Shown here: positions 16,397 through 23,512 of the stretch, piece by piece
Numbering within the stretch: position 1 is the stretch's first letter
How the letters are laid out: each line of letters opens with the position of its first letter
NCBI GenBank assembly: GCA_018433015.1
Contig: JAHDSB010000001.1
Coordinates: 1 to 41,296 of the forward strand
Reading direction: 5' to 3'
Length of the DNA: 41,296 nt
Origin: Clostridia bacterium
Lineage (GTDB): Bacteria > Bacillota > Peptococcia > DRI-13 > SV3-B141
Notes under the pieces: generated by a model
Databases searched by the model: none
Seen by the model: the letters and a program-made list of their open reading frames with translations, nothing else
What the model was told of the DNA's origin: nothing
Translations under genes and position numbers: made by a program

Positions 16397-18090
16397 AGTT
16401 TTTAAACCCGTGGGGACTGCTGGGGGGGCTGTTGTTACCCATCATCGTGCTGCTGCATTTAAAGCGCAGACAAGTTGTGGAAGAACAAGTTCCTTCCTTG
16501 GCCTTTTGGGACGAGGTTATTAGAGAACTAGAAGGAACAAAACGCAAGAAAATAAAAAAAAGCTTACTGTTATTAATACAGCTAGCTTTAGGAATCTTAT
16601 TAGTACTTGCGTGTGCTGAACCAGCGATATTCTCCAGTTTAAAGGGAGAAGAAGTAACCTTTGCTTTGGATTGTTCCCTAGCAATGAAAGCTAGGGAAGG
16701 GGAAGAAACTCATTTTCAGCAAGCTAAAGAAGAAATAGAGAAGTTTATGGAGAGCTTAGCTGAGGATACCAGAATAAATATCGTGTTGCTTAAAAATGAG
16801 AGTGAACTCTATGGAGAAAAACTTTCTAAGAACAAGGTGCGTCAAGCTTTGCAGAAGATTAGCTGTACAAATGAGGTCTTGAATGTAGAGTTTGCCTCCC
16901 AAGTTTTACAGACTCTGCCAGGAGAAGTTATTATAGTGAGCAATAAGGATTTGCAGCTAGGAGATAAAGTCATTCAAGTGGGTAAAAGCTTTGCTAATCT
17001 GGGAATTGTTGCGGCAAATTATGATTATTATTCCGGTATAGTTCTCTGCAGAATTAAAAACTATTCTAACAATCCTAAAGAAGCAGTAATTAGTCTAGCT
17101 GATCACCAAGAAAAAAGGGATATCCAAAGCTTTAAAGTGCAGGGTGGAGCAGAAACTGATATTACTCTGCAGAGCGGAAAGGATGCCGGCTTGCTTCAGT
17201 TAAAAATAGAAAATCAGGATGCCCTAGCAGAAGACAATACCTTCATATTACCCCTAGGTGAAGGATATCAGCAGAAGATATTGTTAGTAGGAGATAATTT
17301 CTTTTTGCACAGCGCGTTAGCATGTAATCCCAAGTTTCAGGTAGAGACAAGAGAAGCCTGGGATGATCAGTGCTTGGGCTATGATATATATGTTATAAAT
17401 AAAAAAATAGGGGTAGAGAAATTACCACCGGATGTTTGTGCTCTGATGACAAATGTACCTGCTCAGCTAATGGCAGACAGAAAAAAGGGTGTTTATCCTT
17501 TGCAGATGACAGAGGGTTCTTGGGCTAAGCATGTAAAACTGAAGGAAGCCTTTATTGAAGATCCTATCCTCTTAAAGAAAGAGGAAGGCGATCAGGTTAT
17601 AGTTGAGGTTGAGGGGAAACCGTTGATGCTCTACAGAGTAAAGGATAAGCAGTGTATAGTATATTCCTCCCTGGATTTATCTAACTCCAACTTAGTCATG
17701 TTGCCGGATTTCCCTATCTTACTCGATAATATTCTAGAAGATTTTTTTATGAATAATAACTTGAATTATGGCCCAGGCAGTACTATCTATCCTTGGAAAG
17801 GTAAGAGCTTAGAGCTTGTGGGACCTAAGGGACAAAAAACTAGCTTAGAAGAATTACCCGTTACCTTAGACGAAGTGGGTCTCTATCAACTGAAAGAGGG
17901 AGAAACTGTTGTAAAACATATGGTAGTTAATCCTCCTGCGACCTTAATAAGTGATATGGAAAATAGTAAGCAGTCTGAGGCAGTAAAGCAAGATACTGGT
18001 CCGGTGATTTTTGATTTACAAAATATTATGCTAATAATCGTCCTTATTTTACTAGTAGCGGAGTGGGAGGTAGCTAAGCTTGACTTGTGA
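16393..18090 (+). CDS. BatA-like vWA membrane protein
   Basis: A 565-residue protein. The N-terminal BatA region (FLNPWGLLGGLLLPIIVLLH, residues 3-22) and a second helix at ~57-76 form the family's double membrane anchor. A vWA domain follows (~85-200), but its metal site reads DCSLAM (Asp93, Ser95, Ala97), so the third position of DxSxS is lost and metal binding may be weak. The rest is extracytoplasmic with a final membrane helix at ~545-561 (IMLIIVLILLVAEW). It overlaps the DUF58 gene by four bases and the next gene by eleven. It likely transmits the action of MoxR across or at the membrane. Confidence 0.88.
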   Translation: MKFLNPWGLLGGLLLPIIVLLHLKRRQVVEEQVPSLAFWDEVIRELEGTKRKKIKKSLLLLIQLALGILLVLACAEPAIFSSLKGEEVTFALDCSLAMKAREGEETHFQQAKEEIEKFMESLAEDTRINIVLLKNESELYGEKLSKNKVRQALQKISCTNEVLNVEFASQVLQTLPGEVIIVSNKDLQLGDKVIQVGKSFANLGIVAANYDYYSGIVLCRIKNYSNNPKEAVISLADHQEKRDIQSFKVQGGAETDITLQSGKDAGLLQLKIENQDALAEDNTFILPLGEGYQQKILLVGDNFFLHSALACNPKFQVETREAWDDQCLGYDIYVINKKIGVEKLPPDVCALMTNVPAQLMADRKKGVYPLQMTEGSWAKHVKLKEAFIEDPILLKKEEGDQVIVEVEGKPLMLYRVKDKQCIVYSSLDLSNSNLVMLPDFPILLDNILEDFFMNNNLNYGPGSTIYPWKGKSLELVGPKGQKTSLEELPVTLDEVGLYQLKEGETVVKHMVVNPPATLISDMENSKQSEAVKQDTGPVIFDLQNIMLIIVLILLVAEWEVAKLDL

Positions 18091-20590
18091 TTTTCAACTG
18101 AACCCCATAGTAATCGCCTTGTGTGTAGGAATATTAGCATATTTTCTCTGGCAGGGATTATATCACTGCCCTTATTATCATCAGAGGAAGTGGCTCTGGC
18201 TAGGAACAAGGCTTTTGATCCTTCTTTGTTTAACCCTGGTGCTCATGGATTTTCAGCTAATTTTGACTAGCAGCAAAACTGCCACCATTTTTTTAGTAGA
18301 TAGGTCTTTCAGTGTAGAGCAGCACAAAGGAGAGATGGAAAGCTTCATTAACAGACAAATTGCCGCTAAAGAAGCTCGAGACCAAATAGCTGTCCTTACC
18401 TTTGGTCGTGAGCCCATGATTGAACAACCTCTAACTCAGGAGAGTAAAGAAATAAAACTTATGACACAGCCTCACCAGGGTAGCACTAATCTGCAAAAAG
18501 CTCTGGAATTTGCCGTTTCATATTTTCCTCCTAAGACAAATCGTAGATTAGTGTTGATCAGTGATGGACAGGAAAATGTAGGCAGTCTGGCTGGGGTGGA
18601 TAATTTGTTGCAAGAGAACAAAGTTAATCTCCTCTTTTTTCCCTTAGAAACCAGGAAGAAACAAGATGTACAGCTTACTGCTCTGCGGTTTCCTTATAAC
18701 ATCCACAAAGGTGAAACAATTCCTGTAACAGCAGAGATAGATAGTAATATCTCAGGGGAAGGAAGTTTATACCTCTATCTTGAGGATCAAGAGATCCTCA
18801 CCAAAAAACTACACATAAAAAAGGGTTTTAATAAATTTACATATTTTGTTCCTTGTAAGACAGAGGGAAACAGTAATTTGCGGGGAGAAATTATTTTCCC
18901 TCCTGATGAAAATTTGGAAAACAATAAGTATACTGCTCCGCTGATGATAAGGGGTATTCCAAAGGTTTTGATCATTGGTGATCAGCATGATACTGCCAAT
19001 ATAGATCAGATGGTAGATGCCTTGGGTTATATACGTACAAATCTTAAGCCTCGAGAAATAGTGGGATCCTTAGATTTTTTATTGGGCTTTGAAGAGATAA
19101 TTCTCGTAAATACAAGCCATGAAGATTTAACGGAAGAATTTGAACACAATCTGACTTTTTGTGTGGAACAGCAGGGGACGGGTTTGCTAGTAGTGGGGGG
19201 AGAAAACACTTTTGCCCTGGGAGGATATAAAGATACCACGTTAGAAAAGATGCTCCCCGTTACCTGTAAGATGCGGGGTGATAAAAAACAGCCCAATACG
19301 GGCTTAGTTTTAATTATAGACTGTTCCGGCAGCATGGCCGAGGAAAGTAACGGAGTTCAGAAGATTGAAATGGCTAAAGAAGCAGCTCTACGCTCGCTAG
19401 AAATATTAGAACCCCATGATTATCTGGGTATTGTAGCTTTTTCGGATAGAGTCGAAGGGGTGGTACCTTTTCAGCAGGTGCAAGATAAGGACCAGCTTAG
19501 AAAGAAAATCGGAACATTAAGCCCTCAAGGCGGTACGTTAATTATCCCTGCTTTACATAAGGCTAAGGAGTTCCTGCAAAATGCCAATATTAAGACTAAA
19601 CATATCATCTTGCTATCGGACGGGCAGGGAGAAAAAAGTGGATATCAGAAATTGGTAGAAAGTTTTAAAAAGCAGGAAATTACAGTTTCTACGGTAGCTT
19701 TAGGGAAAGATGCCGATAATGAGTTGTTACAAGCTTTGGGTCAGGGTACGCAAGGAAGAAACTATCTAGTACACGATTGTACCAAGGTTCCCGGGATATT
19801 TACCAAGGAGACATATTTGTCCACTAAGAAGTATCTCAATAATAGAGAGTTTGTGCCGCAATGGGTGCACGAAGCTTCCTGGTTGCCAGCGCAAAGTCCC
19901 CCTGTATTAAAGGGATATATGGGCACAGGGATTAAGCAGCAGGCTGAGATGTTGCTAAAGAGTGATAAGGATGATCCAATATTGGCTACCTGGCAATATG
20001 GTTTGGGAAAGGTAGTAGTTTGGACTTCCGATCTTAATGGCAAATGGAGCAAGGAATGGATTAAATGGCCGGGCTTGATGGGTATCTGGAAAGGTGCTGT
20101 CAATTACTGCTTACCTCACCTGCAAAAGGACATGAATGTGGAAATAAATAAGCAAGGTAACACCGTTGCTCTCTTTGTGGATACTGGTATGAAGGATACA
20201 GGTCAAATGTTACAGGTGCTTGTCAAGAGTAGTCATAGTCAAGAAAAAATTAAGCTCTCTCAAGTATCTGCCGGTAAATTCTCCGGGCACTTAGAATTAA
20301 ACGAAGTAGGAGAATATGCCCTTAGTTTTGTTTTGCAGCAGGACCAGCAAGTATTGAAGCACACAAGCCGAGTAGTGTATTTGGATTATTCTCCCGAATA
20401 TGCCTTAACTAACGGAGAAAGTAGAGATAATCTTCAAAGTATTGCCGGTACATGTTGGAGTAATGATAGTGAAGATGTGTTTGCTTCACCTCTGAAAATT
20501 AAAAATAAAGGAATGAGGGAAGTAAAACATATATTATTGCCTTTAGCTCTAGGTCTGTTGATAGCAGATATAGGAATAAGAAAATGGTGA
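18080..20590 (+). CDS. Large membrane protein with two vWA domains and a glutamine-amidotransferase-like domain
   Basis: An 836-residue protein with TTG start and GGGAGG nine bases upstream. Two N-terminal helices (~10-30, ~40-62) are followed by a vWA domain with DRSFS (Asp74, Ser76, Ser78), a threonine loop GSTNL and LISDGQE. A linker beta domain and a class I amidotransferase-like fold follow (~293-395; KVLIIGD, LLVVGGENTFALGGY). A second vWA domain (~405-580) carries DCSGS (Asp414, Ser416, Ser418), GGTLI and LLSDGQG. The protein ends in a membrane helix (~817-832). Both metal sites look intact, unlike that of the preceding protein. Tandem vWA domains suggest protein-protein adhesion on the outer face of the membrane. 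Confidence 0.88.
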   Translation: MTCDFQLNPIVIALCVGILAYFLWQGLYHCPYYHQRKWLWLGTRLLILLCLTLVLMDFQLILTSSKTATIFLVDRSFSVEQHKGEMESFINRQIAAKEARDQIAVLTFGREPMIEQPLTQESKEIKLMTQPHQGSTNLQKALEFAVSYFPPKTNRRLVLISDGQENVGSLAGVDNLLQENKVNLLFFPLETRKKQDVQLTALRFPYNIHKGETIPVTAEIDSNISGEGSLYLYLEDQEILTKKLHIKKGFNKFTYFVPCKTEGNSNLRGEIIFPPDENLENNKYTAPLMIRGIPKVLIIGDQHDTANIDQMVDALGYIRTNLKPREIVGSLDFLLGFEEIILVNTSHEDLTEEFEHNLTFCVEQQGTGLLVVGGENTFALGGYKDTTLEKMLPVTCKMRGDKKQPNTGLVLIIDCSGSMAEESNGVQKIEMAKEAALRSLEILEPHDYLGIVAFSDRVEGVVPFQQVQDKDQLRKKIGTLSPQGGTLIIPALHKAKEFLQNANIKTKHIILLSDGQGEKSGYQKLVESFKKQEITVSTVALGKDADNELLQALGQGTQGRNYLVHDCTKVPGIFTKETYLSTKKYLNNREFVPQWVHEASWLPAQSPPVLKGYMGTGIKQQAEMLLKSDKDDPILATWQYGLGKVVVWTSDLNGKWSKEWIKWPGLMGIWKGAVNYCLPHLQKDMNVEINKQGNTVALFVDTGMKDTGQMLQVLVKSSHSQEKIKLSQVSAGKFSGHLELNEVGEYALSFVLQQDQQVLKHTSRVVYLDYSPEYALTNGESRDNLQSIAGTCWSNDSEDVFASPLKIKNKGMREVKHILLPLALGLLIADIGIRKW

Positions 20591-20601
20591 GGAGGGTTAT
20601 G

Positions 20602-22200
20602 ATGTTTAAAAGATTGCCAAGGCTGGTTCTTGCTTGTTGTTTGAGTTTTGCTGTAGTATTCAGTGCTACTTGCAGTAGCGTGTGGGCCCTAACACAGGAG
20701 GAGATCTATAACGCAGCCCAAAAAACTATCCAATATTATCATGATAAATATCAGGAATATGAGTTCAAGGGAATCTTAGATTGGCCTGCGGTAGGTTTAT
20801 TCGGCTTTGGGGAAGATGTGAATGGACCTAAATGGACAGTTAGCGAAAAGAATGGCGTGTATTGGCGAGAACAGGAAGTTAGAGAAGGAATCGGTCTTTC
20901 TAAAGTTAAAAACACAGACTATCAGAGGACTATTATTGGCGCATGTGCAGCGGGACAAGATCCGAGAAATTTCGGCAATCTGAATTTAGTGGAAATTGTA
21001 AAGCAAACCATGCTTCCTTCCGGTCATTTTGCCGATTCTGTGGAGGATAATCTTACGGAGGAACCGGTAGGGGAAGACCTTGTTAATGCTCATATTTTCG
21101 GGGTTATAGCCTTACACTGTGCTGGGGAGCCCATCCCTAATCGGGATAAATGTTTGCAATGGTTGGAGGAACAACAGCATCCTGATGGAGGATTTACCTT
21201 TGATGTGAAATATTTTGATGATCCTGCTGAATATGAACTGATTGAGTCTGATGTAGATATGACGGCGGGAGCTCTAATGGCCTTTGCTATTCTAGGGGAA
21301 GATGAAACTAATTCTGCTGTAAAGAAAGCTTTAGATTTTTTGCATGAAAAACAGCAAGATAGTGGAGGATTTGCATCCTGGGGAACGGAGAATGTAGAAA
21401 GTTGTGCGTGGGTAGTGCAAGCCCTTACTCTGCTGGGGCAAGATCCCATGGGTTCTCATTGGACTAAACCTTCCGGAGAAAATCCTGTAAGCGCTATGTT
21501 AAAATTTCAACTGCCTAATGGGGGTTTTACCCATGTATTAGCAGAAGAGGATAGGATTCCTATTTATGATAATGGAATGTCTACTGAGCAGGCTTTATAC
21601 GGAATGGCTGATGCTTATAATAAAAAAGCAGTCTATGATATGCTTCATGAAAAGTATAGACTGGAAGTAGAGAAAAACATGTTTACTGATTTTAAACCGG
21701 GACAGTTTGGCTTTAATGAAGGCATGGATCTAGTTTATAGTTATGTATTGACCGGATATCCTGATGGAACCTTTCGTCCTGACAAGGCTGTTACCAGGGC
21801 AGAGTTCAGTAAATTTTTAGTTTATGGTTTAGGATTAAAGGAGGAACTTGCCAAGGGAATTAAAGGATCGGCCAAGTTTAGTGACATAACTAATGGATAT
21901 TGGGCTGATGAGTGTATAGGTATATGTGCCCAGAGAGGTTATATCAGGGGTACAGGAGAAAGTACATTTTCTCCTAAGGAACATATTTCAGGGGAACAGT
22001 TGATGGCAGCCATCGTAAGAGCAGCCAACTTAGAAAAAGAGGCTAAAGCATTGCATCAGATAGAGAAGGGTTGGTCTGATGGTGTCCTAAAAGCAGCGGC
22101 AAAGCATGGGTTTACTTATGATGGTTTTGCTGCAAAAGAACCTGTCACCAGGGCTCAAAGTGCCTGGGCTATAGCTAAACTTAGAGAGCTTAAGGAATAA
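20602..22200 (+). CDS. SLH-anchored prenyltransferase/squalene-oxidase-repeat (alpha/alpha barrel) protein
   Basis: A 532-residue secreted protein. The ATG at 20602 sits six bases after GGAGG; the ATG at 20584 would place that site inside the gene. A signal peptide covers ~1-30. Residues ~90-350 carry alpha/alpha-barrel repeats with the typical turns (WLEEQQHPDGGFTF, FLHEKQQDSGGFASWG, KFQLPNGGFTHV). Three SLH motifs follow (~358-412 with GYPDGTFRPDKAVTRAEF, ~425-478, and a shorter one at ~490-530), anchoring it to cell-wall polymer. The same fold forms the alpha domain of intrinsic factor and transcobalamin; the beta-domain counterpart is encoded by the first gene of this operon. Terpene cyclase activity is unlikely in an exported protein. 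Corrinoid capture is an inference. Confidence 0.85.
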   Translation: MFKRLPRLVLACCLSFAVVFSATCSSVWALTQEEIYNAAQKTIQYYHDKYQEYEFKGILDWPAVGLFGFGEDVNGPKWTVSEKNGVYWREQEVREGIGLSKVKNTDYQRTIIGACAAGQDPRNFGNLNLVEIVKQTMLPSGHFADSVEDNLTEEPVGEDLVNAHIFGVIALHCAGEPIPNRDKCLQWLEEQQHPDGGFTFDVKYFDDPAEYELIESDVDMTAGALMAFAILGEDETNSAVKKALDFLHEKQQDSGGFASWGTENVESCAWVVQALTLLGQDPMGSHWTKPSGENPVSAMLKFQLPNGGFTHVLAEEDRIPIYDNGMSTEQALYGMADAYNKKAVYDMLHEKYRLEVEKNMFTDFKPGQFGFNEGMDLVYSYVLTGYPDGTFRPDKAVTRAEFSKFLVYGLGLKEELAKGIKGSAKFSDITNGYWADECIGICAQRGYIRGTGESTFSPKEHISGEQLMAAIVRAANLEKEAKALHQIEKGWSDGVLKAAAKHGFTYDGFAAKEPVTRAQSAWAIAKLRELKE

Positions 22201-22224
22201 GACAAGCTAGTAATTGGTTTAATA

Positions 22225-22233
22225 TGGTATAAT
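22225..22233 (+). promoter_or_regulatory. Extended -10 promoter of the riboswitch leader
   Basis: TGGTATAAT is a perfect extended -10 element (TG-N-TATAAT) 29-37 bases before the riboswitch core. No consensus -35 is seen at 17 bases, which an extended -10 can tolerate. Transcription would start near 22240. Confidence 0.6.
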
Positions 22234-22261
22234 TTTAATAATAGACAAGTGAATATAGTGT

Positions 22262-22430
22262 CTTTTTAGGTGCCCTTTTATAAGGGAGAATAGGGAAATC
22301 GGTATAATGCCGATGCGGGCCCGCCGCTGTAATCGAAGACGAATCCCCAATATGTCACTGTTTGGTTGGACCAAATGGGAAGGCGTGGGAGGAGAATGAC
22401 GCGAAAGCCAGAAGACCTGCCTAGAAAGGG
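22262..22430 (+). promoter_or_regulatory. Cobalamin riboswitch (B12 element)
   Basis: The conserved core is present in order: AGGTGCC (22268-22274), AGGGAA near 22292, GCGGGCCCGCCGCTGTAA (22315-22332), and the B12 box AAGCCAGAAGACCTGCC (22405-22421). The region between core and box is long enough for the peripheral helices of a class I adenosylcobalamin-type element. These elements bind coenzyme B12 and normally turn off the downstream gene. Here it lies after the nine-gene operon and directly before a terminator and a LytTR gene, not before a transporter or biosynthesis gene in this window. Confidence 0.93.
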
Positions 22431-22522
22431 AGTAGAAATTCGGGGAAGAAGGACTGCTCATGTATTTGCTATGGTCCAAAATAACTATAGCAGTACATTA
22501 CAGAATGGGAGTGCGGGCACCC

Positions 22523-22551
22523 ATCCCTTGGCGGAAGCTGAGGGATTTTTT
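22523..22551 (+). terminator. Intrinsic terminator of the cobalamin riboswitch
   Basis: ATCCCTTGGC pairs with GCTGAGGGAT over ten pairs (two are G-T) around a GGAA tetraloop, followed by six T. An overlapping alternative hairpin (ATGGG...CCCAT, 22505-22524) shares bases 22523-22524 with its left arm and could act as part of an antiterminator. It lies about 40 bases before the LytTR start and also could end read-through transcripts of the upstream operon. Confidence 0.88.
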
Positions 22552-22591
22552 GTACTTAAGAATTATATTAGAGGAAAAGAAGGTATTGTAT

Positions 22592-22951
22592 ATGGTTTCT
22601 AATGGGTGCGAAAATTTTAAAGGAGATATCCTGTGTTTTAAGACAGGAACAGAAAAAGTATTTGTATTAAGAAATGATATAGTAATGTTTGCTACAAAAG
22701 AGAGAAAAGTAGAAATTTATACTTCTACTGCTACATTTATTGTTAAAGCTACTCTTAACGAAATAGAAGTGAAATTAGATGATGCCAGTTTCTTCAGATC
22801 ACATCAATCTTATTTAATTAATTTAAAGAAAGTAAAGAAGATCATTAACAAGGGAACCAGGAGATATGTAGTTTTTCATGGCATCAAGAAGACGGCTATA
22901 ATTAGCAAAGCAAATGAGCAAAAACTAGAAGCTATTATTCAAAGTATATGA
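22592..22951 (+). CDS. Stand-alone LytTR-domain DNA-binding regulator under B12 riboswitch
   Basis: A 119-residue protein consisting essentially of a LytTR DNA-binding domain (about residues 15-115; DIVMFATKERKVEIYTS, then FFRSHQSYLINLKKVKKI, typical of the family). There is no receiver domain or membrane helix. The ATG at 22592 is chosen because AAGGT lies about eight bases upstream; the frame remains open back into the riboswitch, but that extension is not LytTR-like and covers the terminator. LytTR proteins bind direct repeats upstream of cell-surface, competence or virulence genes. This one should be expressed when cobalamin is scarce. Its targets are unknown; the neighbouring surface-protein operon is an obvious candidate. 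Confidence 0.88.
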   Translation: MVSNGCENFKGDILCFKTGTEKVFVLRNDIVMFATKERKVEIYTSTATFIVKATLNEIEVKLDDASFFRSHQSYLINLKKVKKIINKGTRRYVVFHGIKKTAIISKANEQKLEAIIQSI

Positions 22952-23058
22952 GTATTAGTAAACCCTTAACTATCTTACTGCTTATAGTGTAAAAATTGAC
23001 TCTATAGGCTTTTCTTTATTTATTTTAGCAAAGGTAAATATTTTTTTATGAAATGGTA

Positions 23059-23108
23059 TTGACAAACGGCAACTACACATGTAGTCTATATATAGATTAC
23101 ACGTGTAG
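23059..23108 (+). promoter_or_regulatory. blaI-type promoter with two operators
   Basis: TTGACA (23059-23064) and a weak -10 such as TAGTCT (23082-23087) overlap two similar dyads: CTACACATGTAG (23073-23084) and TTACACGTGTAG (23097-23108), 24 bases apart centre to centre. Both fit the TACA-N2-TGTA operator of BlaI/MecI repressors. The repressor gene follows 26 bases later, so it should repress itself and the protease gene behind it. Confidence 0.85.
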
Positions 23109-23134
23109 TTGAAAAAAGTAAAAGGAGAGAAAAA

Positions 23135-23512
23135 ATGAACGAGGTGCCTCAAATATCGAATTCGGAATTAAAGATCATGAAAGTTCTGTGGAAAAAAGCC
23201 CCTGCTACTGCTAATGATATCATGGATCATTTAAGTAAGAGCACAGACTGGAAGCCAACTACAATAAAAACATTACTAAGTAGATTAGTAAAAAAGGAAG
23301 CAATTGATTTTGAAGAAGAAAATAGAACCTATTACTATTATCCCCTGGTAAAAGAAAAGGAATATGTAAAGGCTGAAGGTACATCTTTTCTGAAACGAGT
23401 ATATGGGGGAGCCTTAACAGTAATGATAGCCAATTTTTTAGAAACAGAAGAATTGTCAGATGAAGATATTGATGAACTAAAAACTATTCTTAATAAGAAA
23501 AAAGAGAGGTAA
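23135..23512 (+). CDS. BlaI/MecI/CopY-family transcriptional repressor
   Basis: A 125-residue winged-helix repressor. The N-terminal DNA-binding domain reads ISNSELKIMKVLWKKAPATA and TTIKTLLSRLVKKEAIDFE, typical of BlaI/MecI; the C-terminal helices serve dimerisation. AAAGGAGA precedes the ATG. It is directly followed by an M56 protease gene, the classic sensor-protease/repressor pair in which the protease signal leads to cleavage of the repressor. Paired operators lie in its own promoter. Since the partner protease carries a peptidoglycan-peptidase domain rather than a penicillin sensor, the inducer may be a cell-wall state rather than a beta-lactam. Confidence 0.93.
   Translation: MNEVPQISNSELKIMKVLWKKAPATANDIMDHLSKSTDWKPTTIKTLLSRLVKKEAIDFEEENRTYYYYPLVKEKEYVKAEGTSFLKRVYGGALTVMIANFLETEELSDEDIDELKTILNKKKER

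Noticed and set aside
20602-21700. Terpene cyclase or prenyltransferase enzyme
   Set aside because: Only the barrel repeat is shared; the protein is exported and carries SLH motifs, so prenyl chemistry is unlikely.
22460-22591. 44-residue N-terminal extension of the LytTR protein
   Set aside because: It spans the riboswitch terminator, is not LytTR-like, and the ATG at 22592 has its own ribosome binding site.
22366-22602. Plus-strand open frame of 78 residues
   Set aside because: It lies inside the cobalamin riboswitch and its terminator; codons are explained by RNA structure.
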